Assembly (NCBI GenBank): GCA_004297555.1
Contig: SCSV01000286.1
Span: 44,178-108,177 of the forward strand
DNA length: 64,000 nt
Origin: Salinibacterium sp.
Lineage (GTDB): Bacteria > Actinomycetota > Actinomycetes > Actinomycetales > Microbacteriaceae
Reading direction: 5' to 3'
Shown piece after piece: positions 55,118-62,584 of this stretch. Within the stretch, counting starts at the first letter, position 1; each line of letters starts with the position of its first letter. Position numbers and translations under genes: made by a program. The notes beneath the pieces are model-generated. The model worked only from the letters and a program-made list of their open reading frames with translations. It had not been told where the DNA came from and did not search any database.

Positions 55118-55308
55118 CAGACGAACAAAAGAAGCTGTTGCGAATGGCGCGTATACACCTCAACTGGGTCTTCTTCGGAGGTGAGTTCGCGACCGAGATG
55201 GAGGAAGGGGTAATCATGTCACTCGCCAGCCACAAGGAGTACGCCGAGGCCAAAGAGTTCTTCAACTCGAAAGAGTGGCATGCGTTCATGAAGAAGGTCT
55301 CCAAGTAA
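55114..55308 (+). CDS. Small helical protein
   Basis: A 64-residue protein (MTDEQKKLLRMARIHLNWVF ...), ATG at 55114 overlapping the preceding stop. Amphipathic helices; no family recognised. Confidence 0.5.
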   Translation: MTDEQKKLLRMARIHLNWVFFGGEFATEMEEGVIMSLASHKEYAEAKEFFNSKEWHAFMKKVSK

Positions 55309-55310
55309 GC

Positions 55311-55979
55311 ATGGAGAACTGGGACCGAGCCCTCCGCTTCACCGAGTGCATCTGTGCCGGCTGCATCTTCGTCGGCTGTGCGATTCTCGACGACGAAAGC
55401 CTGAGCTTGCCGCTCGTCTTCAGCGGAGCTATCACGCTGACCCTCTCACGTGTAACATCGAAGGGTGCCATGAACGAGAACGAGACCACGAACGCAGTAC
55501 CTCCTGGGCAGGCCGGGCATACGGGCACCGTCGAGGCGAGTGCCGGTGGTGGACCGGCCGAAGGTACAACTGCCCAGGAGGCCCTCGGAGCCGCCGGTGT
55601 CACCATCATCACCAGCGAAGAGCAGCTGCGCTCTGCTCTCACCAAGGCGCCGGGGAAAGTGCTGCTCGACTTCGTCGCCCAGGACTGCGAGGCATGCGAG
55701 GGCGAGAAGCCGGCGCTGCAGCAGCTCGCCTCCAGCTGCCCCGGCACGATGGTGCTCTCCGTCGACGTGGACGAGCTGCCTCACATCGCCGATGCGCTCA
55801 AGGCCGACGGGACTCCCACGCTCTACATGGGCGAGGGTGCCGACTTCCTAAAGGACCTGGAGCGCGGCAGCAAGGCGCTCGAAGAAGACAAGCGCGTGCC
55901 TCGGCCGGCACACGTGAAAGAGGTCAACCCAGAGGACCCCAAGCTTTTGAGGCGCCTTCGTTGTGCTCGAAAGAAATGA
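55311..55979 (+). CDS. Thioredoxin-fold protein with membrane N-terminus
   Basis: A 222-residue protein. Hydrophobic Cys-rich segments at 11-25 (TECICAGCIFVGCAI) and 32-48 are followed by a disordered linker. A thioredoxin-like domain follows with DFVAQDCEACEGEKPA (C126-x-x-C129) and a cis-Pro-like GTPTLYMGEG. It could be a thiol oxidoreductase. An internal ATG at 55470 would drop the membrane part. Its end overlaps the HNH gene. Confidence 0.6.
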   Translation: MENWDRALRFTECICAGCIFVGCAILDDESLSLPLVFSGAITLTLSRVTSKGAMNENETTNAVPPGQAGHTGTVEASAGGGPAEGTTAQEALGAAGVTIITSEEQLRSALTKAPGKVLLDFVAQDCEACEGEKPALQQLASSCPGTMVLSVDVDELPHIADALKADGTPTLYMGEGADFLKDLERGSKALEEDKRVPRPAHVKEVNPEDPKLLRRLRCARKK

Positions 55980-56587
55980 ACCAAGCCGCCCGCAGATACC
56001 GTCGATTGACGGAAGCTGGCATCTGTCCGAGTTGTGCTAAGGCCAAAGCACAACCAGGGAAGACGTGCTGCGAATCTTGCATCAATCGTATCAACAAGCG
56101 ACAAAACACCGCACGGGCAAAAAGGGTCCACGCGGGTCGTTGCGTATCGTGCTTTCGCCCCGCAATTCCCGGCTACATGATGTGCCGAAAACATCGCCCG
56201 TTGGCTAAGTCCTACTCACGAAACTATTACCATCGCAGTACTCCGCGTATCGTTCTTCAGTCCCTGCTTCGAGCTGCACGTGGGCGCGCCAAGAAAAAAG
56301 GTCTGAAGTTTGAAATATCCATCGCCGATTTCCCCACCTTCCCGGTGGTGTGTTCCGTGCTGGGAATAGAAATCAGATATGCCCGTCCGGGAGTTCAGGG
56401 TCCTCACAACAATAGCCCCTCCATCGACCGTATCGACAACTCTAAAGGGTACATCGGAGGGAACGTCCGAGTAATTTCGTACCGAGCCAATCGCCTCCGA
56501 AGTGATGCCACACTCGAGGAACTTCGAGCAATCACCCAGGATGCAGAAAAACTCACACGGAGGACCAACGAGTGCGCTCGGAAGTGA
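55976..56587 (+). CDS. HNH-like homing protein with zinc knuckles
   Basis: A 203-residue protein with AGICPSCAKAKA, TCCESCINR and RCVSCFRPAI knuckles. A His-Me-finger-like nuclease pattern follows (NNSPSIDRIDNSKGYIGGNV, then VISYRANRLRSDATLEEL). It has a markedly more AT-rich base composition than its neighbours and sits between overlapping genes, both typical of a recent homing insertion. Confidence 0.7.
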   Translation: MNQAARRYRRLTEAGICPSCAKAKAQPGKTCCESCINRINKRQNTARAKRVHAGRCVSCFRPAIPGYMMCRKHRPLAKSYSRNYYHRSTPRIVLQSLLRAARGRAKKKGLKFEISIADFPTFPVVCSVLGIEIRYARPGVQGPHNNSPSIDRIDNSKGYIGGNVRVISYRANRLRSDATLEELRAITQDAEKLTRRTNECARK

Positions 56588-56787
56588 GGCGGAGAAAGCC
56601 GAAGATGCCACACGCGCAGCTGGCGCGCGTTCGACGCGAGAAGCGCATCGCGCGCCTCCGCGCCAAGCTCGACAAGGTTGCCAGGGCAACCGCTCACGCC
56701 GAGCACACACCGGCCGCGGAGCAGCTCACCCGACAGGACGTGAAGTACCTCCACGACTACTTCGACGCCGGGGGGTTCGTCTGGTGA
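56572..56787 (+). CDS. Small basic helical protein
   Basis: A 71-residue protein; GTG at 56572 with GGAGG 8 bases upstream, overlapping the end of the HNH gene. Very basic (QLARVRREKRIARLRAKLDK) and helical. Possibly DNA-binding. Confidence 0.45.
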   Translation: MRSEVRRRKPKMPHAQLARVRREKRIARLRAKLDKVARATAHAEHTPAAEQLTRQDVKYLHDYFDAGGFVW

Positions 56788-57080
56788 GTGCACCCAAGCG
56801 CAAGCGCGCCAAGCGCAAACCGCGCGCCCCAAAGATGCTGGCGAGCGCACGCGCTGCTGCCGAAGCCGGTACGGTGTTCACCAATCCGTTCACTGAAGCT
56901 GTGTTCGGCGAAGAGCCACAATTCGACGGCTCAAAGCATCCTCAGCACCAGCCCCAGTCCCGATGCGAACAAGCCGAACGAGAAGCGCGAATCGCGGCCA
57001 TCCCATTCATACCGAGAGACATCGACTACCGCGACGCCGCACGACGCGACCCGGTCGCCAACTTCTTCTACGGGAAGTGA
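56784..57080 (+). CDS. Small protein with basic N-terminus
   Basis: A 98-residue protein, GTG at 56784 overlapping the previous TGA. A basic start (SAPKRKRAKRKPRAPKM) is followed by a more acidic, mixed region. No family recognised. Confidence 0.45.
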   Translation: MSAPKRKRAKRKPRAPKMLASARAAAEAGTVFTNPFTEAVFGEEPQFDGSKHPQHQPQSRCEQAEREARIAAIPFIPRDIDYRDAARRDPVANFFYGK

Positions 57081-57098
57081 TGGTAGTAGACTGGTCCA

Positions 57099-57341
57099 AT
57101 GCGACCTGCACTCGCGCTGCTCCTGATGCTCGGCTGTGCCACGGTGCGCTCGACATACGAAGAGTCGAGTGAGTGCCCGGTCGTGATGACCGAGGAGCAG
57201 CACGCGAGTGGCGTCGTGCGCTGCCGAGCACTCTGCTCTTCATATGCACGGGACTTCTCGTCGTACGACACCGACTGCAAATGCCGCTGCCGGCCGGCGG
57301 GGCGAAGAGCGCAGGCTACCGCGCCGTCGAACCAGCTCTAG
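57099..57341 (+). CDS. Small Cys-rich lipoprotein
   Basis: An 80-residue protein with a lipobox (LALLLMLGC at about 5-13) and six further Cys (ECPVVM; VRCRALCSSY; TDCKCRCRP). Lipid-anchored and disulfide-rich. Ends the plus-strand early run; 57342-57504 shows no gene and only a weak TGTAAAAT box. Confidence 0.6.
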   Translation: MRPALALLLMLGCATVRSTYEESSECPVVMTEEQHASGVVRCRALCSSYARDFSSYDTDCKCRCRPAGRRAQATAPSNQL

Positions 57342-57504
57342 TTGAGTTCCGATTCGACCATCGAGTGCATCACGAAGGCGAAGAGGTCTGCTCGAATCGT
57401 CTCGGCGCCGACCACCTGGATTGCCAAGCTCAGCCTCCTTTAGATGAAGACGTTACCAGAGGGTAGCATCAAAGTGTACACTGTAAAATTGGGCAGCGCG
57501 GCCT

Positions 57505-57825
57505 CTAAGGCCACGTCCACATGCAGTCCTTCGCGAGCCCGTTCATGCACTGTGTGCAGTCTTTGGTGACGGCGGTGAGCGGAGTGCACTGCGTGGCTTG
57601 ACCAAGGTCACGCACTCCTGCGTCACGTGCCAACTTCACGTTGCCGTAAACCAAAAACTTCGGGGCCTCAGCGCTCTGGAAGTCGCGCCGTAGGTCTACC
57701 GCGTGGGTGAAGGGCTTCGCGGGCGCCGCGTCGGCACGACCCAACAAAGCGCCAACAGCTTCGCGCCCACCGACTCCAACCGACGCGCCTGCAAGAAGAA
57801 GTGCTGCTACCTGGGCCTTGCTCAT
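57505..57825 (-). CDS. Small exported Cys-containing protein
   Basis: A 106-residue protein with a short hydrophobic leader (VAALLLAGASVGVGG) and a Cys-rich end (QCTPLTAVTKDCTQCMNGLA). Divergent from the methyltransferase-like gene with only 17 bases between starts. Confidence 0.5.
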   Translation of the reverse strand: MSKAQVAALLLAGASVGVGGREAVGALLGRADAAPAKPFTHAVDLRRDFQSAEAPKFLVYGNVKLARDAGVRDLGQATQCTPLTAVTKDCTQCMNGLAKDCMWTWP

Positions 57826-57842
57826 GGTAAAACCTCGCTTTC

Positions 57843-58595
57843 ATGCGGACTATACAAGGGCTGGGGATTCTTGCCATTGTTGCCTTTGCTTACTGGGCAG
57901 GCAGCATTGATGGGAGACGCGCTGCCTTTACCCCAACCATCGTGGTGGACCCAACTACCGGGACGAAGTCACTCAAGGTTGGCCCGGTTGGGGTGCAGAC
58001 GGTGAGCAAACGAGACGGTGGTTCCACCGGGCTCTACTACGACTGGGCTGGGCTGGTGCACGTGTTCAACCCTGGAGCCACATCCGTGCTGATGTTGGGG
58101 CTCGGAGGTGGCGAGATGCTTCGCGTGTTGCGTGCGCGCAACCCGACCATCGCGCTCACCGCGGTGGAAATCGACGACCGCGTGGTGAGCGCGGCACTTC
58201 GGAACTTCCAGGAGAACGTGAGAGACGTCACCATCGTCACCGCCGACGCTGCACGGTACATGAGCCAACAGTGTCCCGGTGCGCGCTTCGACGCCATCAT
58301 CGTGGACATCTTCGAGGGCAGCGAGCTGCCAGAGCACTTTCAATCAAGCGCGTTCTTCAAGGACGTCGAGCGGTGTTTGCTGCCGCGCGGCATGGTCATC
58401 ATGAACGCGCGGGACAGGGGGCTGGCGCGTGAGATTGCGCCTGCGATGCACGACGCAGGGTTCGAAGACGTGATGGCGTTCCCGGTGGTCGGAACGCCGT
58501 CCGTGATGCTCTGGGCAGTGCGGAAGGATGACTGGGGCGAAGTGGACGTGCCGAAGGAGCTGGAGCCCGGGTTCTACGCGACGTGGAGCTTGTGA
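57843..58595 (+). CDS. Spermidine-synthase-like protein with membrane anchor
   Basis: A 250-residue protein. The N-terminal span (GLGILAIVAFAYWAGSI) is followed by an aminopropyltransferase/methyltransferase-type fold: VLMLGLGGGEMLRVL, TAVEIDDRVV, and DAIIVDIFEGSELP. It resembles spermidine synthases in layout but is shorter and membrane-anchored. The substrate is unknown. The stop region overlaps the promoter for the lipoprotein. Confidence 0.65.
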   Translation: MRTIQGLGILAIVAFAYWAGSIDGRRAAFTPTIVVDPTTGTKSLKVGPVGVQTVSKRDGGSTGLYYDWAGLVHVFNPGATSVLMLGLGGGEMLRVLRARNPTIALTAVEIDDRVVSAALRNFQENVRDVTIVTADAARYMSQQCPGARFDAIIVDIFEGSELPEHFQSSAFFKDVERCLLPRGMVIMNARDRGLAREIAPAMHDAGFEDVMAFPVVGTPSVMLWAVRKDDWGEVDVPKELEPGFYATWSL

Positions 58596-58617
58596 ATTTA
58601 CCGGTAGCCCTTATAGT
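58590..58617 (+). promoter_or_regulatory. Promoter for the lipoprotein at 58640
   Basis: TTGTGA (58590-58595), 16 bases, TATAGT (58612-58617). A GCCCTT/AAGGGC hairpin at 58607-58626 overlaps it. The spacer length agrees with the early promoters, but the dyad is absent. Confidence 0.55.
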
Positions 58618-58639
58618 CTAAAGGGCCGGAGGACGGACT

Positions 58640-58894
58640 ATGACGAAACTGCTGCTGCTGTGTACCTGTGTTGTGCTTTCTGCGTGTGGGGGTAGTAATG
58701 AGGGAAGCTGCGTTTGTGCCTGCACGCGCCTCTCCGAACCAACCTCCGGTTGCGTGTTGTGGTACTGCGACGGAGTTCCTCCCACCTGCGAAGAGCTGGT
58801 GAGGGTCAACCCACGATGTGGACAGGAGAGGTGCTCATCGGGCATGGACAACGAAAGACCCGTAGAGCCTCTTACGGCGTCGTCACGTCAATGA
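58640..58894 (+). CDS. Cys-rich lipoprotein
   Basis: An 84-residue protein with a clear lipobox (LLLLCTCVVLSACGG, Cys at about 17) and ten further Cys. GGAGGA lies 9 bases before the ATG. Convergent with, and overlapping the end of, the spike-like gene. Surface-exposed; function unknown. Confidence 0.6.
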   Translation: MTKLLLLCTCVVLSACGGSNEGSCVCACTRLSEPTSGCVLWYCDGVPPTCEELVRVNPRCGQERCSSGMDNERPVEPLTASSRQ

Positions 58895-60098
58895 AGTAGT
58901 CGTTGGTGTTGGCAGGGTCAGCTGAAGAACCACCACAGAAACTGACCTTCACCACATCGGTAGACTCACAAAACGCCATGAGCTGCCCAGTGTCCCAGGC
59001 CGCATCATCCTGCTGAGGCGTAATCTCGACATGCTGACCGACTGAGCATGTCACAGTTGCAGTAGCCACCGCACATCCAAACGTTGCTCCGGCTGCGCCA
59101 ATCGTGAGGTTTTGCACATCGGTTCGAGCGCCGAGTCCAGAGCCCCACGCTGTAGCTGCGGAGGCACCACCACTGCGCAGTACTTGACCTGCAGTACCAG
59201 CCGCTCCATTTATCACTACTCCAGGGTTTGCATTGATAGCAAACATCGCCGTTCCAACCGAGTTGTTTACTTCAACCAAAAGGTCAGACCCCGCTTCGGC
59301 GGCAATAATCGGTTGCAGAGTAATAGGCGCAACCGTGGAGGACACAGTTGCCGCGTTCGTGCTGCTGTAGATGGTAAAGGTCGCCGTGGTAAAACTCCCA
59401 ACAATACTGGTTCCATCCAGTACAACGTTGCCCTGCTCATCAATTGTAAACAGGCTCGCCCCAGCTGAGTTATTCACCTCCAGCACCAAGTCACCAGCCG
59501 TGAGGTCAACGGTCGGCGCGATGGTGATGGCCGCGACGGTGGTACTCGTCGTGGCATCGTTGGTCGCGCTGGTGATGTTGAAGGTCTGAGTGGCGAGGGT
59601 GGACGCGAGGTCTCCTCCTCCCAGCGAGATATCTCCAGACGACCCAGTTGCCGTCAACGCTCCCGTTGCTGTGAGCGGCCCAGCGAACGTCACCGTTGTC
59701 CCATCGCTGCTCGCGTAGTCCGAAGCACCCGCGCCGAAGTCGATGCGCGCGCCGTTGGTGATGACAGCGAACGCGTTCGAACCGCTCGCGATGATGCTGG
59801 AGTACGTGGCGTCGGTGTAGAACCCCAATGTGGACCTGAGTTGAGCACCGGTAAAATAGATGAAGTTGTTGTCCTGGGCCGAAGTGATGGCGCCAGTTAT
59901 TGAGGTCGTTGAGCTATCGAACACGATGCGCTCCACTGTGAGGTCGCCATCGTTTGCAAGAGTGAGGTTCGCACCGCTTGCAGTGAAGTACCGACGGAAC
60001 AGGTCGCTGCGCGAAATCTCCGGGTCCGAGGAGTAGGCCACCCCGGCCGCGAAAATCGCCGACATCAGCCACGGCGCCCAGGTACGAAGCGCTCGCAT
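58872..60098 (-). CDS. Secreted repetitive spike/fibre-like protein
   Basis: A 408-residue protein from the ATG at 60098. The leader (WAPWLMSAIFAAGVAYSSDP) looks like a signal peptide. The body is Ser/Thr/Ala/Gly-rich with beta-repeats: TFNITSATNDATTSTTVAAI and TFTIYSSTNAATVSSTVAPI are near-copies about 80 residues apart, each followed by LxxEVNNSxGxxxFxI. This is typical of fibres and adhesins. A phage receptor-binding protein with a signal peptide would be unusual. ATGA overlap with the next gene. Confidence 0.6.
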   Translation of the reverse strand: MRALRTWAPWLMSAIFAAGVAYSSDPEISRSDLFRRYFTASGANLTLANDGDLTVERIVFDSSTTSITGAITSAQDNNFIYFTGAQLRSTLGFYTDATYSSIIASGSNAFAVITNGARIDFGAGASDYASSDGTTVTFAGPLTATGALTATGSSGDISLGGGDLASTLATQTFNITSATNDATTSTTVAAITIAPTVDLTAGDLVLEVNNSAGASLFTIDEQGNVVLDGTSIVGSFTTATFTIYSSTNAATVSSTVAPITLQPIIAAEAGSDLLVEVNNSVGTAMFAINANPGVVINGAAGTAGQVLRSGGASAATAWGSGLGARTDVQNLTIGAAGATFGCAVATATVTCSVGQHVEITPQQDDAAWDTGQLMAFCESTDVVKVSFCGGSSADPANTNDYFIDVTTP

Positions 60099-60610
60099 CA
60101 CGGGCACTCCATGATGCGAAGGTCGACGGTGGTGCCGTCGGAGATACACGAGGCGTTGACGGTCCCAGCGAGGTTCACCTTGATGCAGTCCAGCTCCTCC
60201 AGCTCCATGCCGGTTGCCAGCACCGCAGCTGCGCCGTCGAACTCGCAGCTGATGGTCTCGCTGGCCGTGGACGCGCAGATGGTGATGGAGACTCGGTCAG
60301 CCCGCGCAGTTGACGGAACGTTTGCCGCGGTGCCTGTGATGCTCTGCTGAGTATGAGTGCACGCACCGTGCGTTCCACTCGCCGCACCCGAAGGGGTGCT
60401 CGCGCTCGAAGTGGTGATGAGGTGGCCGTTCGCGTCGGTCTTGATGGTGCGCGTCTCGGGAACGGCATCCTCCGTCTGACCGGTAATCATCACCTCTTGC
60501 TGACCGAGCAAAGTCTTGGTGACCAGTGAGAGTTCTCGCTGGGCCAGAACGCTTCCGCTCACGAGAAGCGTGGCGCAGGCCACTCCGAAAACTTTCCAGT
60601 TCGTCTTCAT
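60098..60610 (-). CDS. Secreted protein, spike or adhesin partner
   Basis: A 170-residue protein with signal peptide (VFGVACATLLVSGSVLAQRE) and a Ser/Thr-rich beta-type domain with six Cys. Start context GGAGTCCTGCAC-ATG. Together with the fibre-like gene it forms a secreted pair. No family recognised. Confidence 0.55.
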   Translation of the reverse strand: MKTNWKVFGVACATLLVSGSVLAQRELSLVTKTLLGQQEVMITGQTEDAVPETRTIKTDANGHLITTSSASTPSGAASGTHGACTHTQQSITGTAANVPSTARADRVSITICASTASETISCEFDGAAAVLATGMELEELDCIKVNLAGTVNASCISDGTTVDLRIMECP

Positions 60611-60623
60611 GTGCAGGACTCCT

Positions 60624-60986
60624 TCACTTGCTGCTACTGCCGAGCCAGACTCCGGCGTTGTGCGCCACGTGCGACGCCACCGCACCGAGCAATCCGTGCT
60701 GGTCGAAAGCCTTGGAGTAGACGAATCCGCCGACGGCAGCGTCCACCTCGAGTCCGGGATGGGCGAGGCCGAAGAGCGCTGCTTGCGCGAGTCGTGCAGC
60801 GGCCGGGTTCACCCCGAGCATGCGCTGTCCGAGGCCGCGTTCCATCACCACCCGGTACTCCAGCTCCTCGGCGAGTTCCGGGAGCCCGAAGCCGCCGAGG
60901 AAGTGAGAGCCGGGCGCTCGATGCGCACCGAGCACGGACGCTTTCGCAAAGCCCCAGGCCATGCACGCCAAGACGTACCAGAGCAT
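60624..60986 (-). CDS. CPBP-family intramembrane protease
   Basis: A 120-residue protein with all three CPBP/Rce1-type motifs: EELEYR (E40-E41-x3-R45), FGLAH (F72-x3-H76) and HVAHN (H106-x3-N110), in hydrophobic helices. The family cleaves within membranes; bacterial members act in bacteriocin self-immunity and prenyl-type processing. It is short compared with the usual 200 or more residues. It sits directly upstream of the secreted spike genes, so it might process them. Start uncertain (a TTG at 61031 is an option). Confidence 0.65.
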   Translation of the reverse strand: MLWYVLACMAWGFAKASVLGAHRAPGSHFLGGFGLPELAEELEYRVVMERGLGQRMLGVNPAAARLAQAALFGLAHPGLEVDAAVGGFVYSKAFDQHGLLGAVASHVAHNAGVWLGSSSK

Positions 60987-61013
60987 GTGGAAAGGGTACC
61001 CCCATCTACATAG

Positions 61014-61721
61014 ATGGCGAAGAAATCCCAACCTGATATACGCATGTGCATGGTCGGGAGACGCTTCGGAAAGTTAGTAGTCGTGGAGCTGTTCGACACT
61101 GTCCGCTACGGGAAGCGGAAAAAACCATTCAAGCGCTGGCGGTGTCGATGTGATTGTGGGGCCGAACGCAACGTCCTCCAACCTCATTTGACTCGAGGTC
61201 GTCAAGTTTCATGTGGCTGTTCCAAGTTGGCGGACCGTTCTGCCCCGCCCCCAACGGCAGTCCTCGGCGCTCGCTGGATTCCGTTGGGGAACGGTAAGTT
61301 CACCCTCGTTGACGAAGCTGACTTCGAAAAGCTTTCACGTCATCCATGGTCGCTCGACTCCGTCGGCTACGCAGGACGTCGTGTCGACAACCGACTGGTC
61401 AGGCTTCACCGATTTCTTCTTCCTGGGGTGCCTCTCGTCGACCACAGGAACAGGAATCGACTAGACAACCGCCGCGATAACCTACGGGCTGTCACACTTC
61501 AACAAAGCGTGATGAACACCGGACTGCAGAAGGACAATCGCAGTGGGTACCGAGGCGTTAGTTTCTACCCACCAACGAAGAAGTGGCGTGCGCGACTTGC
61601 ACGAAAGTTCCTCGGCTACTTCACGACACCAGAAGATGCCGCACATGCATGGGACGAAGCAGCTCTACGTGCGTTTGGCGCGTTTGTTCGTCTCAACTTT
61701 CCCAAAAGGAGGGAGCGGTAG
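61014..61721 (+). CDS. HNH-AP2 homing endonuclease
   Basis: A 235-residue protein: zinc ribbon (WRCRCDCGAERNVLQPHLTR, then QVSCGC), HNH nuclease (VPLVDHRNRNRLDNRRDNLR), and an AP2 DNA-binding domain (SGYRGVSFYPPTKKWRARLA, then FLGYFTTPEDAAHAWDEAAL). It stands between two minus-strand genes and is transcribed against them; more AT-rich than its surroundings. Confidence 0.9.
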   Translation: MAKKSQPDIRMCMVGRRFGKLVVVELFDTVRYGKRKKPFKRWRCRCDCGAERNVLQPHLTRGRQVSCGCSKLADRSAPPPTAVLGARWIPLGNGKFTLVDEADFEKLSRHPWSLDSVGYAGRRVDNRLVRLHRFLLPGVPLVDHRNRNRLDNRRDNLRAVTLQQSVMNTGLQKDNRSGYRGVSFYPPTKKWRARLARKFLGYFTTPEDAAHAWDEAALRAFGAFVRLNFPKRRER

Positions 61722-62093
61722 CTCAGTTGGGGCTGTGAGCTTCGTGTGGATGGCGAGCAACAACATTGACGCACCGGGGGTCGATAGAACGTGGAGAAGA
61801 ACCCACGCCCAGTGGGCGTCACTCATCCAACTAAGTCCGAACGCCAACATCAGAGAAACCCAAACCGACATGCAAGCTTGGCAGCTGAGCGGCTTGCGCT
61901 CCAATGTTCGCTTCGACCACGGCAGCGCACGGATGATGAGCACCAGGGCGAGCACCGCGAACGGCAGAATCACCATCAGGTAGGGCTGCAGCTGCAGCTG
62001 CTGCGGTTGCGGTTGCGGGGCCTGTTGCACCTCGGCATTCTGTGCTTGGGGCAACGGCGTGCTCACGTTCACTTCTGCGCCTGCGTCGTTCAT
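61665..62093 (-). CDS. DUF1360-like membrane protein
   Basis: A 142-residue protein from ATG at 62093 after AGGTAGGA. A Gln/Pro-rich N-terminus is followed by spans (YLMVILPFAVLALVLII and VWVSLMLAFGLSWM) with LSCQACMSVW between, matching the CxxC-x-x-W pattern of DUF1360 proteins. Ends with a basic tail that overlaps the HNH-AP2 gene. Function unknown. Confidence 0.5.
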   Translation of the reverse strand: MNDAGAEVNVSTPLPQAQNAEVQQAPQPQPQQLQLQPYLMVILPFAVLALVLIIRALPWSKRTLERKPLSCQACMSVWVSLMLAFGLSWMSDAHWAWVLLHVLSTPGASMLLLAIHTKLTAPTELPLPPFGKVETNKRAKRT

Positions 62094-62584
62094 ACGATTC
62101 CTACCTTGTCGGGCTTGAGTCCACCACGCAACACGCGCGTCCAGTCGAGAATGACGAGGCCTGGGACGTTGTTCACGTTCGGCATGCGCGCATCCCATCT
62201 CGTGAAGTCGAGGTCCGGCCAGATGACCGCACCGTCCTTCAAGAGCTGCATGGCGATGGTGAACTTGGCAAGCGCGCGCTCTTGAGGTGAGTGGGGCACG
62301 AGCCTGAAGTCGGTCATGGCGACGTTCGCCGCAGCATGGAGCTTCTCGTCTCCGGCCACGCCAACCGCGGTGACCTTCATGCCTGCTGCACGAAACAACA
62401 ACGCCTGGAGAGAGAAGTAGACGGGACTCGTTCGCACCGTCTCGTAGTCGAGCAGCAGGGACCCGTTCAGTCCGCGCTCTGCGAGCTTGCTCTCCAGCTC
62501 CGTGATGCGAGTGGCGAGTTCCCCGTTTCGAATCCGCTCAGCATGCAGGTCGTCGACCAATTTCGCGATGTACTCGTTGCTCAC
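62090..62584 (-). CDS. Unknown soluble protein
   Basis: A 164-residue protein, GTG at 62584. An N-terminal coiled coil (YIAKLVDDLHAERIRNGELA) precedes a folded domain (VTAVGVAGDEKLHAAANVAM; AVIWPDLDFTRWDARM). Overlaps the methyltransferase stop. Confidence 0.45.
   Translation of the reverse strand: MSNEYIAKLVDDLHAERIRNGELATRITELESKLAERGLNGSLLLDYETVRTSPVYFSLQALLFRAAGMKVTAVGVAGDEKLHAAANVAMTDFRLVPHSPQERALAKFTIAMQLLKDGAVIWPDLDFTRWDARMPNVNNVPGLVILDWTRVLRGGLKPDKVGIV

Noticed and set aside
61711-61732. Sequence GGAGCGGTAGCTCAGTTGG resembling a tRNA 5' end
   Set aside because: The acceptor, anticodon and T-arms do not follow; downstream bases do not pair. It lies inside the end of the HNH-AP2 gene and the opposite DUF1360-like gene.
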